Of a DNA stretch of 64,000 nt, positions 8,791 through 19,489 are shown one piece after another. Source of the stretch: an uncultured Mycoplasmatota bacterium (GTDB taxonomy: Bacteria; Bacillota_I; Bacilli_A; RF39; UBA660). The stretch covers positions 1-64,000 of the forward strand of contig UQXO01000006.1 in assembly GCA_900545005.1 (NCBI GenBank), read 5' to 3'. Position 1 is the stretch's first letter; each line of letters begins with the position of its first letter. Made by a program: the position numbers and the translations under genes. The notes below the pieces were generated by a model that was not told the origin of the DNA, ran no database searches, and was given only the letters and a program-made list of their open reading frames with translations.

Positions 8791-9096
8791 ATGTCAAAAA
8801 TACGCATTAATCTTAAGGCATATGATCATAGAAGTATTGATTTAGCTGCCGGCAAGATTGTAGATGTTGTAAAAAGAACTGGGGGAGTTATTTCTGGTCC
8901 AATTCCTCTTCCTACTGAAATCGAAAAGGTTACAGTATTAAGAGCTGTACATAAGTACAAAGATGCACGTGAACAATTTGAATCACGTACTCATAAGAGA
9001 CTAATTGAAGTAAAAGAACCAAGCAAAGAGACTATTGAAGCTCTAAGTCGTTTAGACTTACCAAGCGGAGTTGCAATTAGTATCAAACAATTATAA
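8791..9096 (+). CDS. rpsJ: 30S ribosomal protein S10
   Basis: A 101-residue S10 (also NusE) that opens the S10-spc-alpha cluster. The motif [21 protein letters not shown] and the conserved [14 protein letters not shown] loop are intact. GGGAGG precedes the ATG. Besides its place in the 30S head it links transcription antitermination complexes. Confidence 0.97.
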   Translation: MSKIRINLKAYDHRSIDLAAGKIVDVVKRTGGVISGPIPLPTEIEKVTVLRAVHKYKDAREQFESRTHKRLIEVKEPSKETIEALSRLDLPSGVAISIKQL

Positions 9097-9114
9097 TAAA
9101 TAACGGAGGAAAAT

Positions 9115-9834
9115 ATGAAAGGAATCTTAGGACGTAAGGTTGGAATGACTGAAGTCTTCACTAAAGAAGGTAAAGTAATTCCTGTCACAGTAATTGAAGT
9201 TGAAAAAAATACTGTTATGCAAGTTAAAACTGTTGAAAATGATGGTTATAATGCAATTCAATTAGGCGTATGTGACAAAAAAGAAAAGAACGCCACTAAA
9301 GCTAGTATTGGTCATGCTAAAAAGGCTAATACAAATCCTAAGCGCTTCTTAAAAGAAATAAGAGACTATGAAGGCTCTTATAACTTAGGGGATACAATAG
9401 ATGCTTCTTTATTTGCTGCTGGTGAAGTAGTAGATGTTACAGGAACAAGCAAGGGTCATGGAACACAAGGTGTTATTAAACGTCATGGCCAAAAGAGTGG
9501 TCCATCTGCACACGGATCACGTTATCATAGAAGACCAGGTTCAATGGGTACTATGAGACCAATGAGAGTATTACCAGGTAAGGCATTACCAGGACATATG
9601 GGTTGTGAAACTGTTACTATTCAAAATTTAGTAATTGTTGATGCTAATCCAGCAGAAAACTATATTTTAGTTAGTGGTAATGTTCCAGGTGCAAAACAAT
9701 CTTTAGTTTTAATTAAATCTGCTGCTAAAAACGAAAGAAAAGCAGAAAATAATGAATTAGTTTCATACGAAACAGTTGTTGATGGCGTTGCTACTGACAA
9801 CGCTGAAGCTAAAGAAGAAAGCCAAGAAAATTAA
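9115..9834 (+). CDS. rplC: 50S ribosomal protein L3
   Basis: A 239-residue L3, recognised by [15 protein letters not shown] at the start and the GSxGxxxxPxxxxPGKxLPGHMG segment mid-protein. It is about 30 residues longer than usual; the extra residues are an acidic, Glu/Asn/Ala-rich C-terminal tail unlikely to be buried in the ribosome. Early 50S assembly protein near the peptidyl-transferase centre. Confidence 0.97.
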   Translation: MKGILGRKVGMTEVFTKEGKVIPVTVIEVEKNTVMQVKTVENDGYNAIQLGVCDKKEKNATKASIGHAKKANTNPKRFLKEIRDYEGSYNLGDTIDASLFAAGEVVDVTGTSKGHGTQGVIKRHGQKSGPSAHGSRYHRRPGSMGTMRPMRVLPGKALPGHMGCETVTIQNLVIVDANPAENYILVSGNVPGAKQSLVLIKSAAKNERKAENNELVSYETVVDGVATDNAEAKEESQEN

Positions 9835-9857
9835 TTTTCTAGAAAGGTGATTAATCT

Positions 9858-10481
9858 ATGGCAAAAGTTGAAGTAAAGAATTTAAAAAATGAAAAAACTA
9901 AAGATTTAACATTAAACGCTAAAGTATTTGGCGTTGAAGTAAATGAAGTTGTTTTGAAAAAAGCAATCGATTTACAATTAGCTGCTACTAGACAAGGAAC
10001 TGCTAAAACTAAAACAGTTGCAGAAGTATCTGGTGGTGGAAGAAAACCTTGGAGACAAAAAGGTACTGGACGTGCTCGTCAAGGTAGTATTCGTGCTACA
10101 CAATGGCGTGGTGGTGGAATCGCTGGTGGCGTAGTTCCTCGTGATTACACATTCAAAATGAATAAAAAAGAAAGAAGCTTAGCTCTTAAGAGTGCTTTAA
10201 CTGATAAAGTTAAGAATAAAGAATTAATTGTTGTTGATTCTTTAGAACTTGTAGATAGCAAGACTAAGACTGTTAAAGATTTACTTAAGACTTTAGGTTT
10301 AGACGGCAAAGTGTTATTTGTAACTGCCGATGAGGCTGCTAATCTATATTTAGCAACAAGAAATCTTGGATACACTTATACACTTATGAGCGATGAAATT
10401 AACTGCTATGATTTAGTTAATGCTGATTATGTAGTTATGGAAGAGGCTGCTGTTAAGATGATAGAGGAGGCACTTAAATAA
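9858..10481 (+). CDS. rplD: 50S ribosomal protein L4
   Basis: A 207-residue L4 with the exit-tunnel loop [19 protein letters not shown]. The last base of its stop is shared with the start of rplW. In several bacteria L4 autoregulates this operon; the 5' leader would be the candidate target here. Confidence 0.97.
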   Translation: MAKVEVKNLKNEKTKDLTLNAKVFGVEVNEVVLKKAIDLQLAATRQGTAKTKTVAEVSGGGRKPWRQKGTGRARQGSIRATQWRGGGIAGGVVPRDYTFKMNKKERSLALKSALTDKVKNKELIVVDSLELVDSKTKTVKDLLKTLGLDGKVLFVTADEAANLYLATRNLGYTYTLMSDEINCYDLVNADYVVMEEAAVKMIEEALK

Positions 10482-10756
10482 TGAAAGATTATACTGATGT
10501 AATTATTGCACCTGTTATAACTGAAAAGTCTATGTATGCTAAAAATAATGGCGTATATACATTTAAAGTTAATAAAAGTGCTAACAAAATCCAAATTAAA
10601 AATGCTATTGAAAAGTATTTCAATGTTAAGGTTGCAAGCGTTAATACTGTAAATACAAAAGCAAAAAGTAAAAGAGTAGGTCGTTATACAGGAAAAACTA
10701 AGACTTACAAGAAAGCTATCGTTACATTAAAAGATGGCGAAAAGATAGAATATTAG
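10481..10756 (+). CDS. rplW: 50S ribosomal protein L23
   Basis: A 91-residue L23 with [12 protein letters not shown] at the start. It lies at the tunnel exit and is the docking site for trigger factor and SRP. It overlaps rplD by one base (translational coupling). Confidence 0.97.
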   Translation: MKDYTDVIIAPVITEKSMYAKNNGVYTFKVNKSANKIQIKNAIEKYFNVKVASVNTVNTKAKSKRVGRYTGKTKTYKKAIVTLKDGEKIEY

Positions 10757-10772
10757 GATAGGAGCTGATATT

Positions 10773-11603
10773 ATGCCAATTAAGAAATATAAACCTACTA
10801 CTAATGGTAGAAGAGGTATGTCGACACTTGCTAATACAGAAATTACTACTGCTACTCCTGAAAAAAGCCTTTTAGTTAAGAAGACTAAATCTGGTGGTAG
10901 AAATAATCAAGGTAGAATGACTGTTCAACACATTGGTGGCGGCGCTAAACAAAAATATAGAATAATTGATTTTAAGAGAAATAAAACTGGTGTAACTGGT
11001 AAAGTTGCTACTATTGAATATGATCCAAATCGTAATGCTAATATTGCTCTTATTAATTATTTAGATGGTGAAAAAAGATATATTATTGCACCAAAAGATT
11101 TAAAAGTGGGAATGATTATTGAATCTGGTAGAGATGCTGATATTAAAGTTGGTAATGCTCTTCCTCTAGAAGCTATTCCTGTTGGTACTGTAGTTCATTG
11201 CATCGAACTTAAGCCTGGAAAGGGTGCTGAATTAGCTCGTTCTGCTGGTGCTAGTGCTCAAATTCTTGGCCGTGAAGGTAAATATGTAATGTTAAGATTA
11301 CAATCTGGCGAAACAAGAAAAGTTTTAGGTGTTTGTATGGCTACAATCGGTGTTGTAGGCAACGAAGACTTTGAGCTTGTAAATATTGGTAAGGCTGGTA
11401 GAAAACGTCATATGGGCGTTAATCCAACTAACCGTGGTTCTGTTATGAACCCTAATGACCATCCACATGGTGGTGGTGAAGGTCGTACTCCAATTGGACG
11501 TAAAGCACCAATGACTCCATGGGGTAAACCAGCTCTAGGATTGAAGACTAGAAGAAATAAAAAAGCATCTGACAAGTTAATTGTTAGTCGTAGAAAGAAA
11601 TAG
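10773..11603 (+). CDS. rplB: 50S ribosomal protein L2
   Basis: A 276-residue L2 with the conserved C-terminal block [13 protein letters not shown] containing the His linked to peptidyl-transferase function. Full family length. Confidence 0.97.
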   Translation: MPIKKYKPTTNGRRGMSTLANTEITTATPEKSLLVKKTKSGGRNNQGRMTVQHIGGGAKQKYRIIDFKRNKTGVTGKVATIEYDPNRNANIALINYLDGEKRYIIAPKDLKVGMIIESGRDADIKVGNALPLEAIPVGTVVHCIELKPGKGAELARSAGASAQILGREGKYVMLRLQSGETRKVLGVCMATIGVVGNEDFELVNIGKAGRKRHMGVNPTNRGSVMNPNDHPHGGGEGRTPIGRKAPMTPWGKPALGLKTRRNKKASDKLIVSRRKK

Positions 11604-11616
11604 GAGGAAATAAATA

Positions 11617-11880
11617 ATGGCAAGAAGTTTAAAAAAAGGACCTTATGTTTTCGATAGATTACTTAAGAAAGTTCAAACATTAAATGAAACTGGTAAAAAA
11701 GAAGTTGTTAAAACTTATTCACGTCGTTCAACAATTTTCCCTGACTTTGTAGGACATACAATTGCTGTTCATAACGGAAAAGAATTTATTCCAGTTTATA
11801 TAACTGAAGATATGGTAGGACATAAGCTTGGTGAATTTGCGTTAACTCGTAAATTTGGTGGCCATGCTGGTCAAAAATAG
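11617..11880 (+). CDS. rpsS: 30S ribosomal protein S19
   Basis: An 87-residue S19: [16 protein letters not shown] start, [11 protein letters not shown] near the end. Pairs with S13 in the 30S head. AGGAGG 9 bases before the ATG. Confidence 0.97.
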   Translation: MARSLKKGPYVFDRLLKKVQTLNETGKKEVVKTYSRRSTIFPDFVGHTIAVHNGKEFIPVYITEDMVGHKLGEFALTRKFGGHAGQK

Positions 11881-11894
11881 GAAGGATAATTAGA

Positions 11895-12242
11895 ATGGAA
11901 GCATACGCAATACATAAAGGTGCACAAGTTCCTCCACGTAAGGCAAGAATGACTCTTGATTTGGTTCGTGGTAAGGACGTTAAAACTGCACAAGGTATTT
12001 TAGCTAATACAAATACAAAAGCTAGTCGTTTAATCAGCAAAGTTTTAAATAGTGCTGTTGCAAACGCTGTTAATAATAATGGCGCTAAAGAATCCGATCT
12101 AGTTATCAGTGAATGTTACATTAATCCAGGTGTAACTCGTAAGAAAATTAGATTTGGTAGTCGTTCAAATGTTGATAGACACGATAAACGTACTAGTCAT
12201 ATAACTATTAAAGTTAGTGATAACGTTAAGGAGGCAAAATAA
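11895..12242 (+). CDS. rplV: 50S ribosomal protein L22
   Basis: A 115-residue L22 with [15 protein letters not shown] at the start and the tunnel beta-hairpin near the C-terminus. It shares one base with rpsC. Confidence 0.97.
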   Translation: MEAYAIHKGAQVPPRKARMTLDLVRGKDVKTAQGILANTNTKASRLISKVLNSAVANAVNNNGAKESDLVISECYINPGVTRKKIRFGSRSNVDRHDKRTSHITIKVSDNVKEAK

Positions 12243-12922
12243 TGGGACAAAAGGTAAGTCCAATTGGCTTAAGAATTGGTGTTAATAAAGATTGGGAATC
12301 TAAATGGTTTGCCAACAATAATGATTTTGCTAAATGTTTAAATAACGATATTAAAATTCGTTCATTCTTAGCAAAAGAACTAAAAGAAGCAGCTGTTGCC
12401 TCAATCGTTATTGAAAGAAACGACAAAAGATGTGATGTTACTATTAAATCTGCTAAACCAGGAGTAATCATTGGTAAAGGTGGAGAAGACATCGAAAAAT
12501 TAAGAAACAAATTAAAAAAATTAGTTGGCGAAGATATTTATTTATCTATCGTTGAAGTTAAAAATCCAGATTTAAATGCACAAATCGTTGCTCAAAATAT
12601 TGCTTTACAAATTGAAGCAAGAGCACCTTTTAGAAGTGTTCAAAAACGTGCAATTAGAAATGCTATGAAGGCTGGTGCTAAGGGTATTAAAACTTTAGTA
12701 TCTGGTCGTGTTGGTGGTGCTGAAATGGCAAGAAACGAAGGTTATACAGAAGGAACTGTTCCTCTACATACTGTTCGTGCTGATATTGATTATGGTACTG
12801 CTGAGGCTTTAACTACTTATGGTATCATTGGTGTTAAAGTTTGGATTTATAAAGGAGAAATTCTTCCAACTAAAAATGTTAAGAAGGGAGAGACTATAAA
12901 TGTTAATTCCAAAAAGAACTAA
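12242..12922 (+). CDS. rpsC: 30S ribosomal protein S3
   Basis: A 226-residue S3 with the KH-domain motif [16 protein letters not shown] and the start [13 protein letters not shown]. It overlaps rplP by 23 bases, a common arrangement. It lines the mRNA entry channel. Confidence 0.97.
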   Translation: MGQKVSPIGLRIGVNKDWESKWFANNNDFAKCLNNDIKIRSFLAKELKEAAVASIVIERNDKRCDVTIKSAKPGVIIGKGGEDIEKLRNKLKKLVGEDIYLSIVEVKNPDLNAQIVAQNIALQIEARAPFRSVQKRAIRNAMKAGAKGIKTLVSGRVGGAEMARNEGYTEGTVPLHTVRADIDYGTAEALTTYGIIGVKVWIYKGEILPTKNVKKGETINVNSKKN

Positions 12923-13325
12923 ATATCGTAAACCTCATAGAGTAAGTTACGATGGACATGCTAAAGGTAATACAGAACTTCATTTAGGCGATTATGGTCT
13001 AATGGCTAAAGAAGGTGCATGGATTTCTGCTCGTCAAATTGAAGCTGCTCGTATTGCTATGACACGTTATATGAAACGTGGTGGCAAAGTATATATTAAT
13101 ATTTTCCCACACTTAGCATTAACTAAGAAACCACTTGAAACTCGTCAAGGTACCGGAAAAGGTAATGTTGATGACTGGGTTGCTGTAGTTAAAAAAGGTA
13201 AGATTATGTTTGAAATTAGTGATGTAGATGAAGCTACTGCTCGTGAGGCACTTCGTCTTGCTTCTCATAAATTACCTGTTACATGCAAATTTGTAAAGAA
13301 AGAAGGTATTTCTAATGAAGGTTAA
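12900..13325 (+). CDS. rplP: 50S ribosomal protein L16
   Basis: A 141-residue L16: [14 protein letters not shown] start, [16 protein letters not shown], and [12 protein letters not shown]. The start lies inside rpsC with GGGAGAG upstream; the stop lies inside rpmC. Confidence 0.97.
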   Translation: MLIPKRTKYRKPHRVSYDGHAKGNTELHLGDYGLMAKEGAWISARQIEAARIAMTRYMKRGGKVYINIFPHLALTKKPLETRQGTGKGNVDDWVAVVKKGKIMFEISDVDEATAREALRLASHKLPVTCKFVKKEGISNEG

Positions 13326-13521
13326 TGAATTAAGAAAATTAACTAGCGAAGATTTAACTAAGAAAATTACTGAATCTAAAAAAGAATTATTAGATTTAAG
13401 ATTTAAACAATCAACTGGAAGTTTAGAAAAACCTTCTAAAATCCATGAATTAAGAAAAGATGTAGCGAGAATGAAAACTATTCTTCGTGAAAGAGAATTA
13501 TCAGAGGGAGGAGAAAACTAA
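13315..13521 (+). CDS. rpmC: 50S ribosomal protein L29
   Basis: A 68-residue helical L29 (LRKLTSEDL... [16 protein letters not shown]). It overlaps the end of rplP by 11 bases. Confidence 0.95.
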   Translation: MKVNELRKLTSEDLTKKITESKKELLDLRFKQSTGSLEKPSKIHELRKDVARMKTILRERELSEGGEN

Positions 13522-13522
13522 T

Positions 13523-13783
13523 ATGGCAGAAACTAAAAGAGCAGAACTTATAGGTAAAGTTGTATCTGCTAAGTGCGATAAAACTATTACTGTTTTAGTT
13601 GAAACTTATAAAAATCATCCACTTTATGGTAAGAGAGTTAAATACTCTAAAAAATACGTAGCTCATGATGAAAATAATGTAGCTAAAGAAGGAGATACAG
13701 TAAGAATTGCTGCTACTAGACCATTATCTAAAACTAAGAGATATGAACTAGTTAAGGTAGTAGAAGAAGCTGTAATTCTATAG
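13523..13783 (+). CDS. rpsQ: 30S ribosomal protein S17
   Basis: An 86-residue S17 with the OB-fold core [16 protein letters not shown] and K-Y-V-A-H-D-E. The start at 13523 is set by GAGGGAGGAG upstream; the same frame is open further upstream inside rpmC but that part does not match S17. Confidence 0.96.
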   Translation: MAETKRAELIGKVVSAKCDKTITVLVETYKNHPLYGKRVKYSKKYVAHDENNVAKEGDTVRIAATRPLSKTKRYELVKVVEEAVIL

Positions 13784-13794
13784 GAGGTATCATT

Positions 13795-14163
13795 ATGGTA
13801 ATGCAAGAAAGTAGATTAAAAGTTGCTGATAATTCAGGACCAAGAGAATTGCTTGTTATTCGTGTAATGGGTGGCTCTAAAGTTAAATATGGTAATATTG
13901 GAGATGTAGTTGTTGGAACTGTTAAAAAGGCTATTCCAAACTCTAATATTCCTGAAGGTAAAGTAGTTAAAGCAGTTATTGTAAGAAGCGTTGAAGGCGT
14001 TAGAAGAAAAGATGGTTCTTATATCAAATTTGATGATAATGCTTGCGTTTTAATTAAAGATGATAAGAGTCCAGTTGGAACAAGAGTTTTAGGACCAGTT
14101 GCAAGAGAACTTCGTGATAAAGATTATATGAAGATTGTATCTCTTGCTAGTGAAGTAATATAG
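13795..14163 (+). CDS. rplN: 50S ribosomal protein L14
   Basis: A 122-residue L14, with [14 protein letters not shown] at the N-terminus and [17 protein letters not shown] at the end. AGGAGG 7 bases before ATG 13795. Confidence 0.97.
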   Translation: MVMQESRLKVADNSGPRELLVIRVMGGSKVKYGNIGDVVVGTVKKAIPNSNIPEGKVVKAVIVRSVEGVRRKDGSYIKFDDNACVLIKDDKSPVGTRVLGPVARELRDKDYMKIVSLASEVI

Positions 14164-14174
14164 GAGGCTTTTAG

Positions 14175-14507
14175 ATGAAAGTTAAAGTTGGAGATCAAGT
14201 TAAAATTTTAGCCGGAAAAGATAAAAATAAAGAAGGCAAAATTATTAAGACTTTAAAGAACGAAAATAAAGTAGTTGTTGAAGGCATTAATATTATCAAA
14301 AAGCATGTTAAACCAAGATATACTAATGAATCTGGTTCTATCGTTTCTATGGAAGCACCTATTCATGTTTCTAATGTTAAAAAAGTAGAAGCTAAAAAAG
14401 CTGCTGCTAAGAAAAAAGAAACTAAAGTAGAAGATGCTAAGATAGAAGAAAAAGCTACAAAGAAAACTACTGCAAAAAAGACTACAAAGAAAGTAAAAGA
14501 AAGCTAG
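14175..14507 (+). CDS. rplX: 50S ribosomal protein L24 with basic tail
   Basis: A 110-residue L24: the first ~75 residues carry the KOW motif (VKILAGKDKNKEGKIIK). The last ~35 residues form a Lys/Ala/Thr-rich low-complexity tail (K-K-T-T-A-K-K-T-T-K-K) not part of the usual fold and probably rRNA-binding or disordered. Confidence 0.95.
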   Translation: MKVKVGDQVKILAGKDKNKEGKIIKTLKNENKVVVEGINIIKKHVKPRYTNESGSIVSMEAPIHVSNVKKVEAKKAAAKKKETKVEDAKIEEKATKKTTAKKTTKKVKES

Positions 14508-14519
14508 TGAGGAGAAGTT

Positions 14520-15059
14520 ATGAGTAATTTAAAAGAATTATATAATAAAGAAATAACTGCTTCTTTAATGAAAGAATACAACTATTCTTCTAAGATGGAA
14601 GTTCCTAGATTAGAAAAAATCGTTGTTAATATGGGTGTTGGTGACGGTGCTCATGATACAAAATTTATTGAAGCAGCTGTAAAAGACTTAGAAGCAATTA
14701 CTGGTCAAAAACCTGTTGTTACTAAGGCTCGTAAATCTATTGCTGGCTTTAAGTTAAGAGAAGGCCAACCAATAGGTTGCAAAGTTACATTAAGAGGAGA
14801 AAATATGTATAACTTTATGGATAAACTTATAAAGTTAGCACTTCCTCGTGTAAGAGATTTTAGAGGTATATCTAAAACTGCATTTGATGGTAGAGGAAAT
14901 TATACTTTAGGAATTAAAGAACAATTAATTTTCCCTGAAATCAATTATGATGAAGTAGTTAAAGTAACTGGTATGGATATTGTATTTGTTACTACTGCAA
15001 AAACAAATGAAGAAGCATTGCATTTATTAAATGCATTTGGTCTTCCATTTAGAAAGTAA
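14520..15059 (+). CDS. rplE: 50S ribosomal protein L5
   Basis: A 179-residue L5, marked by [37 protein letters not shown] and FPEINYDEV. It binds 5S rRNA and contacts the P-site tRNA. Confidence 0.97.
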   Translation: MSNLKELYNKEITASLMKEYNYSSKMEVPRLEKIVVNMGVGDGAHDTKFIEAAVKDLEAITGQKPVVTKARKSIAGFKLREGQPIGCKVTLRGENMYNFMDKLIKLALPRVRDFRGISKTAFDGRGNYTLGIKEQLIFPEINYDEVVKVTGMDIVFVTTAKTNEEALHLLNAFGLPFRK

Positions 15060-15080
15060 TGCTAGAGGAGGAAAATATTT

Positions 15081-15266
15081 ATGGCAAAAACAAGTATGGT
15101 TGTTAAACAACAAAGAACACCAAAGTTTAGTACTCGTGCATATACACGTTGCGAAAGATGTGGACGTCCTCATGGTGTTTTAAGAAAATATGGATTATGT
15201 CGTATTTGCTTTAGAGAACTTGCAAATAAGGGACAAATTCCTGGTGTAAGAAAATCAAGTTGGTAG
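15081..15266 (+). CDS. rpsZ: 30S ribosomal protein S14, zinc-binding type
   Basis: A 61-residue S14 of the zinc form: C24-x2-C27 and C40-x2-C43 (CERCGRP...CRICF). All four Cys are kept, unlike the longer zinc-free paralogue. Strong AGGAGG upstream. Confidence 0.97.
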   Translation: MAKTSMVVKQQRTPKFSTRAYTRCERCGRPHGVLRKYGLCRICFRELANKGQIPGVRKSSW

Positions 15267-15283
15267 GAAAGGAGGAATTTTAG

Positions 15284-15679
15284 ATGGTACAAGATAATAT
15301 AGCAGATATGCTAACAAGAATGCGTAATGCATTACAAATGCGTTATCAAACAGTAGTAGTTAATGGAACTAAGATGACTTTAGGAATTGCTGAAATTCTA
15401 AAGAAAGAAGGTTTTATTACTGATTACAATTATGAAAAGAATATAACTGGTGATAAATTAACTATTACTTTAAAATATGGCGAAAAGAAAGAACGTGTAA
15501 TTACTGGTTTAAAGAGAGTTTCTAAATCTGGTTTACGTGTTTATGCTAAAGCTAATGAAATTCCTCGTGTTTTAAATGGACTTGGAATTGCAATTATTTC
15601 TACTTCAAAAGGATTAATGACTGATAAAGAAGCTAGAGAAAATAATTTAGGAGGAGAAGTACTTGCCTATATTTGGTAA
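15284..15679 (+). CDS. rpsH: 30S ribosomal protein S8
   Basis: A 131-residue S8: [13 protein letters not shown] start and the C-terminal [16 protein letters not shown] block. AAAGGAGG upstream. In enterobacteria S8 represses the spc operon; not tested here. Confidence 0.97.
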   Translation: MVQDNIADMLTRMRNALQMRYQTVVVNGTKMTLGIAEILKKEGFITDYNYEKNITGDKLTITLKYGEKKERVITGLKRVSKSGLRVYAKANEIPRVLNGLGIAIISTSKGLMTDKEARENNLGGEVLAYIW

Positions 15680-15694
15680 GGAAAAACTTAAGTT

Positions 15695-16234
15695 ATGAGT
15701 AGAATTGGAAATAGACATTTAGTTATTCCTGAGGGTGTTACTGTTACAGTTAATGGTAACAATGTAGCTGTTAAAGGCCCTAAAGGTGAATTATCAATTG
15801 TTGTTAGTAATTTAATTAAAGTAGAAGTTAGTGATGGTAAAGTATTAACTACTAGACCAAACGATGAAAAGACAACTAAACAACTTCATGGTACTACTAA
15901 TGCTTTAATCAATAATATGATTAAGGGTGTAACTGATGGTTATACAGTAGGACTTGAAGCTGTAGGTGTTGGTTATAGATTCAATGTTTCTGGAAAGAAA
16001 ATTGGTATTACTGCAGGTTTTTCTCATCCTGTTGAAGTAATGGTTCCAGAATACTTAGAAGTTAAACAAGAAAGTAATACTGAAATTACACTTTCAGGTA
16101 TTAATAAAGAAAAGCTAAACCAATTTGCGGCTGAAATTCGTTCAATTAGAGAACCAGAACCATATAAGGGTAAAGGTATTCGTTATAAGGGCGAAGTTAT
16201 TAGACGTAAAGAAGGTAAAAAGGCTGCTAAATAA
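15695..16234 (+). CDS. rplF: 50S ribosomal protein L6
   Basis: A 179-residue L6: MSRIGNRHLVIPEGV start and the PEPYKGKGIRYKGE signature near the end. The ribosome binding site is weaker (GGAAAA) than its neighbours'. Confidence 0.97.
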   Translation: MSRIGNRHLVIPEGVTVTVNGNNVAVKGPKGELSIVVSNLIKVEVSDGKVLTTRPNDEKTTKQLHGTTNALINNMIKGVTDGYTVGLEAVGVGYRFNVSGKKIGITAGFSHPVEVMVPEYLEVKQESNTEITLSGINKEKLNQFAAEIRSIREPEPYKGKGIRYKGEVIRRKEGKKAAK

Positions 16235-16251
16235 GGTAAGGAGAGATAGTT

Positions 16252-16608
16252 ATGATAAGAAAAGAATCAAACAATGTTATGCGTAAGATTAGACATACAA
16301 GAGTTTGTAATAAGATTAACGGTACTAGTGAATGTCCAAGACTAAATGTATTTAGATCTAATAGTAACATTTTTGCTCAAATTATAGATGATGAAAAACA
16401 AATTACCTTAGTTAGCTCATCATCTGTTGAACTAAAATTAAATAATGGTGGCAATATTGAAGGGGCAAAACTTGTCGGTAAAGATATTGCTCTAAAAGCT
16501 AAAAAGAAAAATATTACAAAAGTTGTTTTCGATAGAGGTGGGTACCTTTATCATGGACGTGTTGAAGCCTTAGCAGAAGCAGCACGTGAAAACGGACTAG
16601 AATTCTAA
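16252..16608 (+). CDS. rplR: 50S ribosomal protein L18
   Basis: A 118-residue L18 that binds 5S rRNA with L5. [19 protein letters not shown] and the closing [26 protein letters not shown] are diagnostic. Confidence 0.96.
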   Translation: MIRKESNNVMRKIRHTRVCNKINGTSECPRLNVFRSNSNIFAQIIDDEKQITLVSSSSVELKLNNGGNIEGAKLVGKDIALKAKKKNITKVVFDRGGYLYHGRVEALAEAARENGLEF

Positions 16609-16620
16609 GAGGAGGATAAT

Positions 16621-17124
16621 ATGCCAAAAAAAGAAACTGAATCTAAAAAAAGTATGCTTGAAGATCAAGTTATATCAATTGGACGTGTTACTAAGGTTAC
16701 TAAGGGTGGTAGACATTTTAGATTTTTAGCTACTGTTGTAGTTGGAAATAGAAAAGGTCTAGTTGGTCTTGGTAGTGGTAAGTCTAACGAAGTTCCTGAA
16801 GCTATTAAAAAGGCACTTCAAGCTGCTAATAAGAATGTTGTAAAAGTATCTTTAGTTGATAATAGAACTATTCCTCATGAGGCTACTGCTAAAGTTGGTC
16901 GTGCTGAAGTTTTATTAAAGCCTGCTAAAGAAGGTACTGGTTTAGTTGCCGGTGGTGCTGCTCGTGCTATTTTAGAACTTGCTGGTGTTAAAGATGTTGT
17001 GTCTAAATCATTAGGTTCTAATACAAAAGTTAATGTTGCTAAAGCAACTTTAGAGGCATTAAAGGCTCAAAAGACTAAAGAACATGTTGCTGAATTAAGA
17101 GGAAAGAAAGTAGAGGAATTATAA
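16621..17124 (+). CDS. rpsE: 30S ribosomal protein S5
   Basis: A 167-residue S5: [19 protein letters not shown] and [17 protein letters not shown] are conserved. rplO follows after a single base, so the usual rpmD (L30) gene between them is missing. Confidence 0.97.
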   Translation: MPKKETESKKSMLEDQVISIGRVTKVTKGGRHFRFLATVVVGNRKGLVGLGSGKSNEVPEAIKKALQAANKNVVKVSLVDNRTIPHEATAKVGRAEVLLKPAKEGTGLVAGGAARAILELAGVKDVVSKSLGSNTKVNVAKATLEALKAQKTKEHVAELRGKKVEEL

Positions 17125-17125
17125 T

Positions 17126-17569
17126 ATGAAATTACATGAATTAAATGCTCTACCTGAAGCAAAATCTAGAAAAAGAGTAGGACGTGGTCCTGGTTCTGGA
17201 ATGGGTAAAACATCTACACGTGGAGAAAAGGGACAAAAGTCTCGTAGTGGTGCATCAATTGCTCCATGGTTCCAAGGTGGTCAAACACCATTATATAGAA
17301 GATTACCTAAACGTGGATTTAGTAATGCTAAATTTACAACTAGATATGCTACTATTAATTTAGATGACTTAAATAAATATTTTAAAGATGGAGATGTAGT
17401 TACTCCAGAAGTATTAAAAGAGAAAGGTATATTAAAAAATCAATTATCTGGTGTTAAAGTTTTAGCTAATGGTACTCTTGAAAAGAAATTAACTGTTAAG
17501 GCTAATAGATTCTCAAGCGTTGCTGTATCTAAGATTGAAGCAGCAGGTGGCAAGACTGAGGTGATCTAA
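17126..17569 (+). CDS. rplO: 50S ribosomal protein L15
   Basis: A 147-residue L15: [22 protein letters not shown] basic N-terminus (given here as its key GRGPGSG and GEKGQ motifs) and the [15 protein letters not shown] core. Directly followed by secY. Confidence 0.96.
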   Translation: MKLHELNALPEAKSRKRVGRGPGSGMGKTSTRGEKGQKSRSGASIAPWFQGGQTPLYRRLPKRGFSNAKFTTRYATINLDDLNKYFKDGDVVTPEVLKEKGILKNQLSGVKVLANGTLEKKLTVKANRFSSVAVSKIEAAGGKTEVI

Positions 17570-17570
17570 T

Positions 17571-18836
17571 ATGTTTGCTGGTTTGAAGCAACTATTTAGT
17601 CCTTCTAATAAAGATTTAAGAAAAAGAATATATTTTACTCTTATGTGCTTAGGCTTATTTTGCCTAGGTACAACTATTACTATCCCTTGGGCATCTGCTT
17701 TATATCAAGAACTTGGTTTCTTAGAAATATTTAACTTGATGTCCGGTGGTGGTCTTAGAAGTTTTTCAATATTTGCTCTTGGTGTTTCACCATACATCAC
17801 TGCATCTATTATTACTCAATTATTACAAATGGATATAATTCCTTATTTTAAAGAATTAAAAGAAGAAGGATATACGGGAAGACAAAAAATAAATAGAATT
17901 ACGAGATATTTAGGTATATTATTTGCATTTATTCAAGGTTATATTTTAACTATTGTATATATGAATGGTATGTCAAGTCTTGATATTCTTAAGACTACAG
18001 TTGTTATGACGGCTGGGACTTGTTTTCTATTATGGATTGGAGATCAAGTTACTACTAAAGGTATTGGAAATGGTATTTCCTTACTAATTATGGCTGGTAT
18101 TATTCAAAGTATGCCATCGATGTTTGTAACAACTTTTCAAAGTTTAGTGACATCAGGAACTTATTCAACTGTTTTAGGTAGTATATTATTTGCTTTATTT
18201 GTAATAGTTTATATTTTCATTATTCTTGGAGTTGTATTTATTCAACTTGCAGAGAGAAGAGTACCTATTCAGTATTCTAATCGCACTAATAGTGCGTATG
18301 GTGCACAAACATCGTATTTACCTATTAAGTTGAATCCTGCTGGAGTAATGCCTGTTATTTTTGCACAAACTTTACTTGCTATTCCAACGACAATTGTTGC
18401 TTTAGTAGGTAATGATGCAGCAAAAAACTTTGTTAATAATTATATAGCTTATACTAGTCCAACTGGTTTTATTCTATATGTTATTCTTATTCTATTCTTT
18501 GGATATTTCTATACTTTTATGGAAATGAATCCTGAAGAGATGAGTAAAAACTTAAATAAAAATGGTGGTTATATTCCTGGGGTTAGACCAGGAGCTGATA
18601 CTACTGATTATATTTCCAAGGTTATTGGAAGACTTACAATCGTAGGATCAATCTTTCTAGTAATTATTGCTGGGTTACCTATAATTTTTTCTAAATTTTC
18701 AGGTTTACCTAGTAGTGTAACAATAGGAGGTACTGGACTTTTAATTGTCGTTGGTGTTGCTATTGAAACTTATAAACAACTAGAGAGTTCATTAGTAAGT
18801 CGTAGTTACCGTGAGGGAAGAAGGCATCGTAGATAA
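17571..18836 (+). CDS. secY: Preprotein translocase subunit SecY
   Basis: A 421-residue channel subunit with about ten membrane segments. GVSPYITASIITQLLQMD (plug/TM2), the G-I-G-N-G-I-S-L-L-I loop, PIQYSNRT and the cytosolic loop P-G-x-R-P-G-A-D-T are present. It forms the translocation pore with SecE. Placement after rplO and before adk is the standard order. Its stop shares a base with adk's start. Confidence 0.97.
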   Translation: MFAGLKQLFSPSNKDLRKRIYFTLMCLGLFCLGTTITIPWASALYQELGFLEIFNLMSGGGLRSFSIFALGVSPYITASIITQLLQMDIIPYFKELKEEGYTGRQKINRITRYLGILFAFIQGYILTIVYMNGMSSLDILKTTVVMTAGTCFLLWIGDQVTTKGIGNGISLLIMAGIIQSMPSMFVTTFQSLVTSGTYSTVLGSILFALFVIVYIFIILGVVFIQLAERRVPIQYSNRTNSAYGAQTSYLPIKLNPAGVMPVIFAQTLLAIPTTIVALVGNDAAKNFVNNYIAYTSPTGFILYVILILFFGYFYTFMEMNPEEMSKNLNKNGGYIPGVRPGADTTDYISKVIGRLTIVGSIFLVIIAGLPIIFSKFSGLPSSVTIGGTGLLIVVGVAIETYKQLESSLVSRSYREGRRHRR

Positions 18837-19489
18837 TGAAAAACATTATATTTATTGCTCCTCCTGCTGCTGGTAAAGGAACTATGAGTACATTATTAAA
18901 AAACAAATATAATTATGTCCATATTTCGACTGGTGATTTACTAAGAGATGCAAAATCTAAAGATGATGAGTTTGGGAAAATGCTTGCTGGAATATTAGCT
19001 TCTGGCAAGTTAGTACCAGATGAAATTGTCTTAGAATTGTTAGAAAATCGAATTAAACAAGATGATGCTAAGAAAGGGTTTATTCTTGATGGATATCCTA
19101 GAAATATTAAACAAGTTGATTCTTTGATTAAATTATTCAATGAACTTAATATTAATGATTATGTAGTTATTTATCTTGATGTCGATTATGAAGAGGCGAT
19201 GCATCGTACTTTAGGAAGAATGATTTGCAGTAATTGCAAGAGTAGTTTTAATAAGTTTAAAGAAGCTACTAGACCTAAGGTCGATGGAATATGCGATTTT
19301 TGTGGTAATAAATTAGAAGTAAGAGCTGATGATACAGAAGAAACTTTTAAAGTTAGATATCAAACTTATATTGAAGATACGAAACCAGTTTTAGATTATT
19401 TTAAAAAAGTTGGTAAATTGGAAAATATTAAAGTAAATGATAATCCACAAGAGATGTTAAAAAACATAGAAAATTATTTGGAGGTATAA
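18836..19489 (+). CDS. adk: Adenylate kinase (zinc-finger lid)
   Basis: A 217-residue long-form adenylate kinase. STGDLLR, LDGYPRN and the LID with C-x2-C...C-x2-C (CSNC, CDFC) indicate a zinc lid as in Gram-positives. The P-loop reads APPAAGKGT where almost all family members have GPPGAGKGT; the invariant GKGT remains. It equilibrates ATP, ADP and AMP. map follows directly. Confidence 0.95.
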   Translation: MKNIIFIAPPAAGKGTMSTLLKNKYNYVHISTGDLLRDAKSKDDEFGKMLAGILASGKLVPDEIVLELLENRIKQDDAKKGFILDGYPRNIKQVDSLIKLFNELNINDYVVIYLDVDYEEAMHRTLGRMICSNCKSSFNKFKEATRPKVDGICDFCGNKLEVRADDTEETFKVRYQTYIEDTKPVLDYFKKVGKLENIKVNDNPQEMLKNIENYLEV

